DNA of 35,452 bases from an uncultured Acidobacteriia bacterium (GCA_903900705.1 CAIUOG010000153.1:1-35452), one strand, 5' to 3'. Shown: positions 23,701-31,402, counted from the stretch's first letter. The notes: generated by a model from the sequence alone, not told the origin. Program-made: numbers and translations.

Positions 23701-24362
23701 GACGTCACCAGCGTCATCTGCCGCACCTGCCCCACCAGCAGCCGGTTCGGGTTGTAATCGAGCGCGTTATCCCGGATGTAATTGTCCTGGATATTGATGC
23801 CATCGAGCGTCATGTTCGAATACGAGGTCCGCAACCCGTTGATCGTCGTCGCCGTGTTGCCATTACTCGCCACGCCCGCCTGGGTCTGGATCAGCGCCAG
23901 CGGGTCGCGGTCCAGAATCGGCAGTCGGGCCATCTCACTGGCTGTGATGGTGGAAGACACCTCCGCGTTCGAAGTCTGCACCGAATCGGAATCGCCGGAA
24001 ACATCCACAGACTGGCTCACCGTCGCCAACTGCAGCGTCACGGTCTGCACGGTGGTCTCGCGCGCCGGGTCCACCGGAATCGAGCGCAGCGTGGATTTTG
24101 AAAAGCCCTGCGCCTCGAAGGCAAGGTCGTAATCGGCGGGCTTCACGCCAATCAGCCGCCACTCGCCATCCGTTCCCGTCTTCGCCGAAAGGAACGGCTT
24201 CCCCCCGCCGGGCATATAAAGCGATACCGTGGCGCCCGCCAGCGCCGCGCCGGACGCATCCTGCACTTTGCCCGTCATGCGGCCCGAAAACTGCCCGTGC
24301 AGCGTGCCGCAAATCAACAGCGGCAGTAAGAGCCGATTACCCGCGAAGCGTAGGAAAGCCAT
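20784..24362 (-). CDS. TonB-dependent receptor with carboxypeptidase-regulatory domain (Oar-like)
   Basis: 1192 aa outer-membrane protein. Signal peptide MAFLRFAGNRLLLPLLICGT; CarboxypepD-regulatory-like Ig domain at about residues 27-110 (GKVQDASGAALAGATVSLYM); plug domain at about 115-260 with LPILDRDPLALIQTQAGVAS and INGLRTSYSNMTLDGINIQD; then a large beta-barrel with GASIGGPVKKDKLFFYFNYE, ending FAASYKF with a terminal aromatic residue. This class imports or secretes large substrates and is greatly expanded in Acidobacteriota. ATG at 24362 is preferred over GTG at 24371 because AAGGTGG lies just upstream. It overlaps the ADOP gene by four bases and is divergent from the beta-lactamase-like gene over 43 bp. 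The substrate is unknown. Confidence 0.94.
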   Translation of the reverse strand: MAFLRFAGNRLLLPLLICGTLHGQFSGRMTGKVQDASGAALAGATVSLYMPGGGKPFLSAKTGTDGEWRLIGVKPADYDLAFEAQGFSKSTLRSIPVDPARETTVQTVTLQLATVSQSVDVSGDSDSVQTSNAEVSSTITASEMARLPILDRDPLALIQTQAGVASNGNTATTINGLRTSYSNMTLDGINIQDNYIRDNALDYNPNRLLVGQVRQMTLVTSNQNAAAPGGATQLVFETPSGTNEFHGGAYWYNRNNKFAANDWFNNQAGVSQPRLNQNQLGASIGGPVKKDKLFFYFNYEAVRTNQQLPATATVLTDDARNGIFTYVTKGAVQKVNLLTKRNITIDPYIQNLLKDVPAGSAINNFDVGDSSAGLLKNAAGYRFNQRNNEVRDNITARGDYNLSSKHVFTGTYIWNRDNTDRPDLEADFAATPRITNPNHSHFVSAGWRWTPTGALTNEFRGGFNLAPGDFLTSQQFGKYIVTGMLFTDPVTEMLPQGRATNTYALSDNAAWQKGRHFIQFGFHMQRVSVRAYDDSGVVPSYSLALGTGQQAFSRSDFPGISSTDLATANSLLATLGGYIDGYSQTFNVNSRTSGYVSGAGSVKNLRFNEYDVYIQDNWKVLPHVMINAGLRWNLPGVVDERDSLELLPVLQNNDPVKTLLSNATLNFAGSSAGRPWYNRDYHDFAPNIGISWDVFGNGKTAVRAGYSISYVNDAAIVAAQTMTETNPGLQGLAEATGLSGRVSSGLPAIVAPTYLVPLTVADNFQGNPFNTVGLVNPGLRTPYVQQYSIGLQHEILHTVLEARYVGNHAVGAYRAFDYNQVQIQNNGFLADFLIAQNNGNLALAKNGKFLPAYNAAIPGSQPLQVFAQLKQGGQLNNATIQNLIQTGQAGQLAATYQENATQGTVSFFKNPYVLGADMLNNYSNSSYNSLQLEARHRSTKGVQFTVNYTYSKVLSDTAGDSQSRIEQFLDVNNPKLERARANFDLRQAFKGTVTYELPFGKGKLVSYRPLNKVMEGWSLGGIWTWQSGAPFSILSGYGTLNRSDGYRSFYNTADTSLTMPQLNNIVKFQMTGNGPYIVSQSAINPADGSGTNAVGTAAYTGQVFTNPGAGTLGTLQRRVFSGPSSFDLDMSLQRNFKITERQSLELRMEGVNVLNHPSFYAGDQSINSQTFGVITSTFNSPRVMQFAASYKF

Positions 24363-24375
24363 GTATTCCACCTTA

Positions 24376-24399
24376 CCAGGACTTCGCCTGGCTTACACT
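24376..24399. promoter_or_regulatory. Palindrome and -10-like hexamer between the TonB receptor and beta-lactamase-like gene
   Basis: CCAGG (24376-24380), 6-base loop, CCTGG (24387-24391) is an inverted repeat in the 43-bp divergent gap. TACACT follows at 24394-24399 on the plus strand, six bases before the ATG at 24406, which would give a leaderless message. The shared palindrome could couple the control of both genes. Confidence 0.35.
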
Positions 24400-24405
24400 C
24401 ATTTC

Positions 24406-25398
24406 ATGCGCGCCGCCGTTCTCTTCTTCGCACTTTCCGCCACCCTCGCCGCCGCCTCAGACCCCTCGCTCGCACGGCTCGAAAAGCAGCTCGAACTGGT
24501 CGCGAAGGCTTCCGATGGCGTGGTTGGCGTCAGCGCCACGCATATCGAAACCGGACGCACCGTCTCTCTCCGCGGTTCCGAGCGATTTCCCATGGCCAGC
24601 GCCGTCAAAATCCCCTTTGCCGTCCAACTGCTCACTCTCGTCGATGAAGGCAAAGCCTCGCTCGACAAAATGGTGGCGCTCGAACCCAAAGACCTGCACC
24701 CCGGCAGCGGCACCCTTTCCGAACTCTTCTTCCACCCCGGCGTTTCGCTCTCGCTCGCCAACTACATGGAACTGATGCTCGTCATCAGCGACAATTCCGC
24801 GGCCGACGTCATTCTTCGGGAGGATGGCGGCCCCGCCCCCGTCTCCGCGCGCATGAAAGCCCTCGGCCTGCCGGGAATCCGCGTTGACCGCAACATCGCC
24901 ATCCTGATTTCAGACTGGAGCGGCGCAAAGAACATTCCGCCCGAAAACCAGTGGAATCGCGAAATGTGGGACCAGCTTTATAACGCCGTCCCCAACGACG
25001 AACACATGCGCGCCCGCCGTGAACAATGGTCTGACCCCCGTGACACCGCCACGCCGGACGACATGACGAAACTCCTGGTCCGCATCTGGAAAAAGGACCT
25101 CCTCCGCCCCGAAAGCGCCGACTTCCTGCTCAGCGTGATGGAACGCTGCCAGACCGGCAAGGCGCGCCTTAAAGGTATGCTGCCCGCCGGCACCGTGGTC
25201 GCCCACAAGACCGGTTCGCTCGGCGGCGTGGCGGATGACGTCGGCGTCATCACCCTGCCCGATGGCGCGGGACACGTCGCTATCTCCGTCTTCACCAAAG
25301 GCTTCTCAAAACCCGCCGAAGGTTCCGAAAAGGCCGTCGCCGAGATTGCGCGCACCGTCTACGACTACTTCCTGCTGGTGCCCGGGACAAAAAATTAA
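24406..25398 (+). CDS. Class A beta-lactamase-like serine hydrolase lacking Glu166
   Basis: 330 aa with a signal peptide (MRAAVLFFALSATLAAASDP). Penicilloyl-serine transferase motifs: S65-A-V-K68 in FPMASAVKIP, S128-D-N130 in VISDNSAAD and K268-T-G-S in AHKTGSLGG, plus RDTATP at 212-217. In true class A enzymes the omega loop carries RxxxR-W-E166-x-x-L-N170; here the matching stretch is IRVDRNIAILISDW, so both Glu166 and Asn170 appear to be isoleucine. An extra segment of about 30 residues (NQWNREMWDQ onward) follows. Deacylation should be slow, so it may be a penicillin-binding or peptidase-like relative rather than a resistance enzyme. No Shine-Dalgarno; see the leaderless note. The methyltransferase ATG follows the stop directly. 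Confidence 0.88.
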   Translation: MRAAVLFFALSATLAAASDPSLARLEKQLELVAKASDGVVGVSATHIETGRTVSLRGSERFPMASAVKIPFAVQLLTLVDEGKASLDKMVALEPKDLHPGSGTLSELFFHPGVSLSLANYMELMLVISDNSAADVILREDGGPAPVSARMKALGLPGIRVDRNIAILISDWSGAKNIPPENQWNREMWDQLYNAVPNDEHMRARREQWSDPRDTATPDDMTKLLVRIWKKDLLRPESADFLLSVMERCQTGKARLKGMLPAGTVVAHKTGSLGGVADDVGVITLPDGAGHVAISVFTKGFSKPAEGSEKAVAEIARTVYDYFLLVPGTKN

Positions 25399-26160
25399 AT
25401 GGCTGATCAATGGGATAGTTCCCTCTACGAAGACCGTCACTCCTTTGTCTGGAAGGCCGGCGCCGACCTGCTCGCCCTGCTGGAACCTCAAAAAGGCGAA
25501 CGCATTCTCGATATCGGCTGCGGCCCCGGCCAGCTCACCGCGCAACTCGCCGAAAGCGGCGCGGAAGCGGTCGGCATGGATTCGTCGGTCTCCATGGTGG
25601 CCCAGGCCCGACAGAACTTTCCCCGTCTCCGCTTCCTCCTGGCCGACGTGCGGAACTTCCACGTCGATCAACCCTTCGACGCTCTTTTCTCGAACGCGGC
25701 CCTCCACTGGGTGCGCGATGCCGATGCCGCCATCGCCTGCATGGCCAAAGCCCTGAAGCCCGGCGGGCGTCTCGTGCTCGAGATGGGCGGCCAGGGCAAC
25801 ATCGCGCGCATCTGCGCCGGTACGGAAGCCGTCCTGCGCGAGGCCGGTTACAAAGCCGAACACACCTGGTACTTCCCCTCCATCGGCGAATACGCGAGCC
25901 TGCTCGAAAAGCATGGTTTCCTCGTGCATTTCGCACAGAACTTCGCCCGCTGGACGAAGCTCGAACACCCCGAACGCGGCCTGCGCGAGTGGCTCGAAAT
26001 GTTCGGCGGCGCTTATTTCGAAGACGTCCCCAACGCCAAACGCGAGCCGCTCGTCCGGGAAATCGAATCCCGGCTGCGGCCCGCGCTCTGGTGCGATGGA
26101 AACTGGTTTGCCGACTACCGCCGCCTGCGGGTAATCGCTACTTCACGGTCGGGTACTTAA
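25399..26160 (+). CDS. SAM-dependent methyltransferase (class I)
   Basis: 253 aa Rossmann-fold methyltransferase: motif I ILDIGCGPGQLTAQLAESGA, acidic motif II VGMDSS, motif III FLLADVRNF, motif IV DALFSNAALHWV and KALKPGGRLVLEMGG. The layout is that of the trans-aconitate methyltransferase/UbiE-like group that modifies small molecules; the substrate is undetermined. The ATG follows the beta-lactamase-like stop with no gap (TAAATG), so the two are almost certainly co-translated. The last 23 bases (26138-26160) overlap the 3' end of the convergent amidohydrolase gene. Confidence 0.88.
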   Translation: MADQWDSSLYEDRHSFVWKAGADLLALLEPQKGERILDIGCGPGQLTAQLAESGAEAVGMDSSVSMVAQARQNFPRLRFLLADVRNFHVDQPFDALFSNAALHWVRDADAAIACMAKALKPGGRLVLEMGGQGNIARICAGTEAVLREAGYKAEHTWYFPSIGEYASLLEKHGFLVHFAQNFARWTKLEHPERGLREWLEMFGGAYFEDVPNAKREPLVREIESRLRPALWCDGNWFADYRRLRVIATSRSGT

Positions 26161-27754
26161 TTCCCAGCTGTTCCAGGTAGTTGTCGTACTTCGCCGGATC
26201 GTAATAGAACTGCTTCATGCGCGGACGGTACTCGTCCATCGTCTTCTTATTCAGGAAGATCGCCGGCTTATCGTCCGGACGCAGCAGGCTCTTGTACTTC
26301 ACCGTCTTCGTCTGCACGTTGTTGTAGTAATCCCAGGCCTTCTGCACCAGTTCCGGATGCGTCAGGATGTCAAGCATCGTCATCGCCTGCACCTTCGCGC
26401 CCGCCACCACGCCCTTGTGCGCAATCGGCGTCGCCATCGAGATCGCATTGGCCCAGTTGTGTCCCGGCCCGCCTGGAATATTCGACGGATAGTTCAGCGT
26501 CACCGTCGGCACCACCCAGGAAACGTCGCCGATGTCATCGGACCCGCCGCCGGTCGGCTCATTCATCCGTCCGCCTTCCGCTTCCGCATCCGCCGCCACC
26601 GGCTTCTGCTGACGGAGTTCCGGGATCTTCGACGCAAGGCCTCTCTCCGGCTGATTCAGCTCTTTCTGCAGCGCCTTCGCCAGCTTCTGATCATCCTCCG
26701 ACCATTGCGGCAGCCCGACTTTCTTAATGTTGTCGTACATCGCCTCCGCAATCGGCACGTTGAAATGGCCCGGCCAGGCGCTGCCCAGCACGCGTGACGT
26801 GTACGTCGTGTCCGTCATCAGCGTGGCCGCCTTCGCCATGTTGTCGCCAATGCGCCAGAGGTTCATGATGTGGTCGTAATCGGCCTCGCGGAAGTAATAC
26901 CAGACGGAAGCGTTGGGAGGCACCACGTTTGGCTGGTCGCCGCCGTTCGTGATCACATAATGCAGGCGCGTCGCCAATCGCAGATGCTCGCGCCTGAAGT
27001 TCCAGCCCACATCCATCAGTTCCACCGCGTCCAGCGCGCTCTTGCCGCGCCACGGCGCACCCGCGGCGTGGGCGCTTTCACCTTTGAACTGATACTCCAC
27101 GCTGACAAGGCCGTTCTGCGTGGTGGGTCCGCTGCTCACGTTCAGGTTGTTGCCCACGTGGGTAAACAGCACCACATCCACGTCTTTGAACATCCCGTCG
27201 CGAACGTAGTACGCCTTGGTGCCCACCAGTTCCTCGGCCACGCCCGGCCACAGCCGGATGGTGCCCTTCAGATGTTCGCGCTCCATCACTTTCTTCACCG
27301 CGATGGCCGCGATCACATTCAGCGGCATGCCGGAATTGTGGCCCTCGCCATGCCCCGGCGCGCCCTCGATCATCGGCTCGTGATACGCCACGCCCGGCTT
27401 CTGCGAAGCCTGCGGAATATCGTCAATATCGGAGCCGAGCGAAATGACCGGCTTCCCCTCACCCCACGAGGCCACAAAGGCGGTCGGAATTCCGGACACG
27501 CCGCGTTCAATCTTGAAGCCCTCTTTTTCGAGGATGCCGGTCAGGTACTTCGACGTCTCCGTCTCCTGAAAGCCCAGTTCGCCGAAGCTGAAAACGCTGT
27601 CCACCATCACCTGCGCCTGCTTCTTCATGGCATCGATCTGACCAATCAGATCGGCCTTGATGGAAGCTTCTTTTTCTTTGGAAAGCGTCTGTGCGGAGGC
27701 GGAAACAGCCAGCAAAAGGACAAGGGGCAGAAACTGCGGAATGCGTTTGGCCAT
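26138..27754 (-). CDS. Exported M20-family amidohydrolase (AbgB-like)
   Basis: 538 aa with signal peptide MAKRIPQFLPLVLLLAVSAS. M20/aminobenzoyl-glutamate hydrolase features: metal-site segments ISLGSDIDDIPQ, PGHGEGHNSGMPLNVIAAIA and PGVAEELVG, then a dimerisation domain with KGESAHAAGAPWRGKSALDA, and PTGGGSDDIGDVSWVVPTVT near residue 430. AbgB-type enzymes cleave N-acyl or p-aminobenzoyl-glutamate amides; a periplasmic form suggests peptide or amide scavenging. The in-frame extension to 27883 comes from a decayed PIN gene, so the Met before the signal peptide is used. No Shine-Dalgarno; TAACAT (27760-27765) is five bases upstream. The 3' end overlaps the convergent methyltransferase gene. 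Confidence 0.9.
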   Translation of the reverse strand: MAKRIPQFLPLVLLLAVSASAQTLSKEKEASIKADLIGQIDAMKKQAQVMVDSVFSFGELGFQETETSKYLTGILEKEGFKIERGVSGIPTAFVASWGEGKPVISLGSDIDDIPQASQKPGVAYHEPMIEGAPGHGEGHNSGMPLNVIAAIAVKKVMEREHLKGTIRLWPGVAEELVGTKAYYVRDGMFKDVDVVLFTHVGNNLNVSSGPTTQNGLVSVEYQFKGESAHAAGAPWRGKSALDAVELMDVGWNFRREHLRLATRLHYVITNGGDQPNVVPPNASVWYYFREADYDHIMNLWRIGDNMAKAATLMTDTTYTSRVLGSAWPGHFNVPIAEAMYDNIKKVGLPQWSEDDQKLAKALQKELNQPERGLASKIPELRQQKPVAADAEAEGGRMNEPTGGGSDDIGDVSWVVPTVTLNYPSNIPGGPGHNWANAISMATPIAHKGVVAGAKVQAMTMLDILTHPELVQKAWDYYNNVQTKTVKYKSLLRPDDKPAIFLNKKTMDEYRPRMKQFYYDPAKYDNYLEQLGIKYPTVK

Positions 27755-27764
27755 GCGATATGTT

Positions 27765-28017
27765 AACGCGTCAGACACATCCGGAGAAAGTGCGGGGCAG
27801 GGAATACCTGGCAACGCTTGAGGGAACCCGCTGTTTCTATTGGTCGGCGCGCACGGGAATTCCCAGCGTACCCATAACCGCAAAGCCTTTCCTGCGGGCG
27901 TTGGCTGCTCCCTTGTGAAGAGACTCGAATACCGGATCTTCCCCGGGCGTTCGGCAGCAACCCAATCTGTTCGATCAGGATCAGGTAGCGAATCGGACCG
28001 GAGTCCGCGAAGCCCTC
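27765..28017 (-). pseudogene. Decayed PIN-domain toxin (DUF3368-like) relic
   Basis: Three reading frames in succession give pieces of one PIN/DUF3368-type protein. 28017-27955 reads EGFADSGPIRYLILIEQIGL, matching the usual SDTSPLxYLVLIGxIDLLP N-terminus. After a deletion, 27950-27837 reads GAANARRKGFAVMGTLGIPV, matching the C-terminal RxxGLPVxGTLGVL motif, and stops at TAG 27837-27839. Then about 27826-27765 reads GFPQALPGIPCPALSPDVSD, like the final helix region. The middle acidic residues are gone and at least two frameshifts are present, so it is inactive. No antitoxin remnant is seen; the relic begins at the hemG stop. Family motifs are from memory of PIN proteins; no alignment was run. 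Confidence 0.6.
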
Positions 28018-29323
28018 ATGCCCCCTGGCAGATCCGTTCCGCCAGAACCTTCGAATTCCGCACGCAGTCCGGAATCCCAATGCCGTTATACGCGTTCCCC
28101 GCCAGATGCAGACCCGGAATGTGCTCCACCCGCGCCTCAATCTCAGACACCCGGAACGAATGTCCGATCGTGTACTGTGGCATCGATTCCGGCCACCGGT
28201 GGTTCACCGCGAAAATGGGTTCGGCGCTGATCCCCATCAGACGCTCCAGTTCGCCCTGCACTGCCTCGCGCGTCACATCCGGATTGGTCGAAAAGCAGCG
28301 GAATACCGCCTTGTCGGCCGGCACGCGTCCCAGCCATTTCGTCCCCAGCCAGGTGCACGCCATCATCGCCCCGCGTTCCGGCTTCGGCACCAGAAAACCG
28401 AACGCATCCAGCGGATGCTTCACGTCCTCGCGGCGATAACCGAACGTCCAGATTGAACTCCCGGTGTACGGAATGCTCCCCACCAGGTCGGCCAGTTCCG
28501 GCATCAGCGGCGCAAGCAGCGGCGCCGCCCGGTTCGCTCCGCAGGCCAGCACAATCTCGTCAAAATGGTGCCAGAGCCCGCCGCTCAGCACACTCCAGCC
28601 CGCTTCGGAGGGTTCAATCGCCTCCACCCGCTCACGCACCACGTTCACCCGGGCCTTCAACGCCTCAATCAGCGTCCCCACCCCGTGCTTCAGCGACTTG
28701 AAAATCGATTGGCCGCTCGCCTTCCGCTTATCCCGGAACGTCCCCACTACCACGCTGCCGTACTTCTGCTCATATTCCACGAACTTCGGCAGCACGCTGG
28801 CCGCGCTCAGGTCATGCGGGGACCCGCCATAGACGCCCGCCAGCAGTGGTTCCGCCAGGTAATCCACCGCCTCCGGGCCGAAATGATCTTCCACAAACGC
28901 AGCCACCGAACGGTCCGGCATGGCCCTGGGATTCCGGAAAACCTCCAGACCCATGCGCAGCTTCGTGCCCCAGCCGAACAGGTCGGATTTCAGTACCGGC
29001 AGCACCTTGGTCGGCACCACCATCTGCAGTCCCTCCGGCAGCGTGACAAAACGTCCGTGCCGCAGTACATACGTCTTGCGCTGCGCGTCATTGGAGCCGG
29101 TCATTTCCTCGCCCAGCCCCACTTCGCGGATGAGTTGTTCGGCCCAGGGCTTGGCGGCAAGCCAGCTTTCCGGGCCGGTTTCGAGAATGCAGCCTTCCAC
29201 CGTTACGGTCCCGATAGGACCGCCGGGCGCGGGATCAAAAACCGTGGCCTCCGCCCCACCCCTGCCTAAGTAATAAGCACAGGACAGGCCGGAAATGCCG
29301 CCGCCAATCACCCCGACGCGCAT
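28016..29323 (-). CDS. hemG: Protoporphyrinogen oxidase (HemG/HemY type)
   Basis: FAD enzyme of 435 aa oxidising protoporphyrinogen IX (or coproporphyrinogen III in some lineages) with O2, late in heme synthesis. N-terminal dinucleotide-binding motif VGVIGGGISGLSCAYYLGRG, ETGPESWLAAKPW, LLAGVYGGSPHDLSAASVLP, the substrate-domain segment KRKASGQSIFKSLKHGVGTL and the C-terminal FAD contact HLAGNAYNGIGIPDCVRNSK are all family hallmarks. The ATG lies one base after the hemE stop, so the two are co-transcribed. No hemH (ferrochelatase) lies here. The stop abuts a decayed PIN toxin relic. Confidence 0.94.
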   Translation of the reverse strand: MRVGVIGGGISGLSCAYYLGRGGAEATVFDPAPGGPIGTVTVEGCILETGPESWLAAKPWAEQLIREVGLGEEMTGSNDAQRKTYVLRHGRFVTLPEGLQMVVPTKVLPVLKSDLFGWGTKLRMGLEVFRNPRAMPDRSVAAFVEDHFGPEAVDYLAEPLLAGVYGGSPHDLSAASVLPKFVEYEQKYGSVVVGTFRDKRKASGQSIFKSLKHGVGTLIEALKARVNVVRERVEAIEPSEAGWSVLSGGLWHHFDEIVLACGANRAAPLLAPLMPELADLVGSIPYTGSSIWTFGYRREDVKHPLDAFGFLVPKPERGAMMACTWLGTKWLGRVPADKAVFRCFSTNPDVTREAVQGELERLMGISAEPIFAVNHRWPESMPQYTIGHSFRVSEIEARVEHIPGLHLAGNAYNGIGIPDCVRNSKVLAERICQGA

Positions 29324-29324
29324 C

Positions 29325-30347
29325 TTACGGTCGGAACTCGCGGACCATCTGCACCACGGCCTTCACGTTCTCCACCGGCGTCTCCGGCAGAATGCCGTGA
29401 CCCAGATTGAAGATGTGGCCGGGGCGCGTGCCCGTGCGCCGCAGCAGGTCGTGAACTTTGGTCTTCAGTTCCGGCAGCGGCGCGAAAAGAGCCACCGGAT
29501 CCAGATTGCCCATAATCGCCGAGCGGTAGGAAATGTCCATCCAGGCCTGATCGATGTTGATGCGCCAGTCACAGCCCATCACGTCGCCACCCGCCGCATG
29601 CAGTTCGCGGAAATACCCCGAAGCACCCGTCCCGAAGTGAATCACCGGCACCCCGGTCGACTTGATCCGCTCAATCAGCGCCCGCGAGTACGGCTGCGCA
29701 AACCGCACGTAATCGTCCGCGGAAAGTGCGCCCACCCAGCTGTCGAACACCTGAATCGACCGCGCCCCGCTGGCCACCTGCATAATCGCAAACGGCGCCA
29801 GCACGTCCACAATCTTGCCCATCAGACGACGCCACAGCGTTTCGTCGCCATACATCATGCGCTTGGTGCGGATGAAGTTCCTCGATCCGCCGCCTTCAAT
29901 CATGTAGCTCGCCAGCGTGAACGGCGCGGAACAGAAACCAATCACCGGCACGCGGCCCGCCAGAGCCCGAACCGTCTGCTGAATCGCTTCGCCCACGTAA
30001 CCCAGATCGTCCGTGTTGGAGGTCGAAAGCGCATCCACATCCTCACTGCTCATGATGGGATTTTCAATCTGCGGACCTTCCTTCTGCGGGTAGCTCAGCT
30101 TCAGACCCATCGGTTCCACCGGCAGCAGCAGGTCGGCGAAAATGATGGCGGCGTCCACGTCCAGCGTTTCCACAGGCTGCAGTGTCACGGCCGCGGCCAG
30201 GTCCGGCCGCTTGCACATTTCCAGCATCGAGTGCTTCGCGCGAATCTCCCGGTACGACTTCATGTATCGTCCGGCCTGCCGCATAAACCACACCGGACGA
30301 ACATCGGTCGGCCGGCGTCGGCAGGCATCGAGGAAACGGCTTGTCAT
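29325..30347 (-). CDS. hemE: Uroporphyrinogen decarboxylase HemE
   Basis: Converts uroporphyrinogen III to coproporphyrinogen III. 340 aa, typical size. Signatures: RPVWFMRQAGRYMKSYREIR (substrate-binding Arg residues), DAAIIFADLLLPVEPMGLKL (catalytic Asp region), GFCSAPFTLASYMIEGGGS and QVFDSWVGALSADDYVRFAQ. I chose ATG at 30347, which overlaps the apbE stop as ATGA (30344-30347) and matches the usual N-terminus (MTSRFLDACRR); a start at 30362 would add five residues. Followed by hemG after one base. Confidence 0.96.
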   Translation of the reverse strand: MTSRFLDACRRRPTDVRPVWFMRQAGRYMKSYREIRAKHSMLEMCKRPDLAAAVTLQPVETLDVDAAIIFADLLLPVEPMGLKLSYPQKEGPQIENPIMSSEDVDALSTSNTDDLGYVGEAIQQTVRALAGRVPVIGFCSAPFTLASYMIEGGGSRNFIRTKRMMYGDETLWRRLMGKIVDVLAPFAIMQVASGARSIQVFDSWVGALSADDYVRFAQPYSRALIERIKSTGVPVIHFGTGASGYFRELHAAGGDVMGCDWRINIDQAWMDISYRSAIMGNLDPVALFAPLPELKTKVHDLLRRTGTRPGHIFNLGHGILPETPVENVKAVVQMVREFRP

Positions 30348-31402
30348 TGGAGCCACGCGCATGGTTGTTCCACCTTATCTTTTCTTTTACGCGCACCTTC
30401 CGGTGCACTTTCTTCTCCACCATCGGCGGTGCAATAGAAGACCCGGAACTCCCGGGGTTTATGAGCGGCCGTCCACTGGGGGCCGAGTATGAAGTACGGT
30501 TTCGCCCACACCTCGCTGTCCAGCGTGCGAGGCGCAATCACCGAAACCGAAAGAGTCCCCTGCGCGGGATAGCCCGTGCGTGGGTCCATGATATGGCTGA
30601 AAATCCTGCCTTCCGCCATAAAGAACTTTTCGTAGCTGCCCGAGGTCGAAAGCGACTCGTCCTTCAGTACCACTTCAGCCACGGATTTCAACTCATCATG
30701 CGGATCTTTAATCTCAATCCGCCACCCCGCCGGTTCATCCGGCGGATTTCCCAGACAATAAATGCTGCTTCCGCCACTGGAAACCAGCGCCGCCCGAATC
30801 CCATCCTTCTTCAGGATGTCCACCATGCGGTCCACGGCGTAACCTTTTCCCACCCCGCCAGGATCCAGATTCAAACCCTTTTTCGTGAAGAACACCGTTT
30901 GCTTCTCTGCGTCGAGCACGATGTTCCCGTAACCGGTTTGTTCCATGGCCTGCGTCACTTCACCGGGCTTCGGCAGGTGCCCCGAGCCCTTATAAAATCC
31001 CCACACCTTCATCAGCGGCCCAACCGTGATGTCAAAGGTTCCTTCGCTCCCCCGGCTGTAGTTGACGCAGGCCGCCAGCAGATCAAAGAGTTCCTTCGAA
31101 ACCGGCACCGGATGGCTGTCCGCTTCCCGGTTGACCTTGCTCCACTCGCTCTCCGGCTTATAATTCGAAAGCAGCAGGTCAATCCGCCGCGCTTCGTCAA
31201 ACGCCGCCTCGGATGCCGCTTCCAGCTTGTTCCGGTCTTCCCCGTACAAAATCACGGAGTACGTGGAGCCCATTGCATCGGCATTGGCCTCCAGACGCAG
31301 CATTTCCGCCGCGCGCACCGGGAGCGCAACACCCCACAACAAAAACAAAACTAACACAAAGTGTTTATAAATCGCTCGTTTTTTTGAGAGAGTGGCTTCC
31401 AC
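30344..31402 (-). CDS. apbE: FAD:protein FMN transferase ApbE
   Basis: Exported flavin transferase that attaches FMN to threonine residues of periplasmic-facing proteins such as Rnf or Nqr subunits. 352 aa from a GTG. Basic n-region and signal peptide (KKRAIYKHFVLVLFLLWGVA). Family motifs: MGSTYSVILYG, VNREADSHPVPVSKELFDLL, GTFDITVGPLMKVWGF, DPGGVGKGYAVDRMVDILKK, ALVSSGGSSIYCLG and FSHIMDPRTGYPAQ (metal and FAD site). The C-terminal 20 residues are a charged extension. No Shine-Dalgarno at 31402; an in-frame GTG at residue 16 with TATAAA six bases upstream is an alternative start but loses the positive n-region. It leads the apbE-hemE-hemG operon. Confidence 0.92.
   Translation of the reverse strand: MEATLSKKRAIYKHFVLVLFLLWGVALPVRAAEMLRLEANADAMGSTYSVILYGEDRNKLEAASEAAFDEARRIDLLLSNYKPESEWSKVNREADSHPVPVSKELFDLLAACVNYSRGSEGTFDITVGPLMKVWGFYKGSGHLPKPGEVTQAMEQTGYGNIVLDAEKQTVFFTKKGLNLDPGGVGKGYAVDRMVDILKKDGIRAALVSSGGSSIYCLGNPPDEPAGWRIEIKDPHDELKSVAEVVLKDESLSTSGSYEKFFMAEGRIFSHIMDPRTGYPAQGTLSVSVIAPRTLDSEVWAKPYFILGPQWTAAHKPREFRVFYCTADGGEESAPEGARKRKDKVEQPCAWLQ

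Noticed and set aside
26138-27883. A longer amidohydrolase with 43 extra N-terminal residues
   Set aside because: It would put a signal peptide inside the protein, and the extra residues match the tail of the decayed PIN gene.
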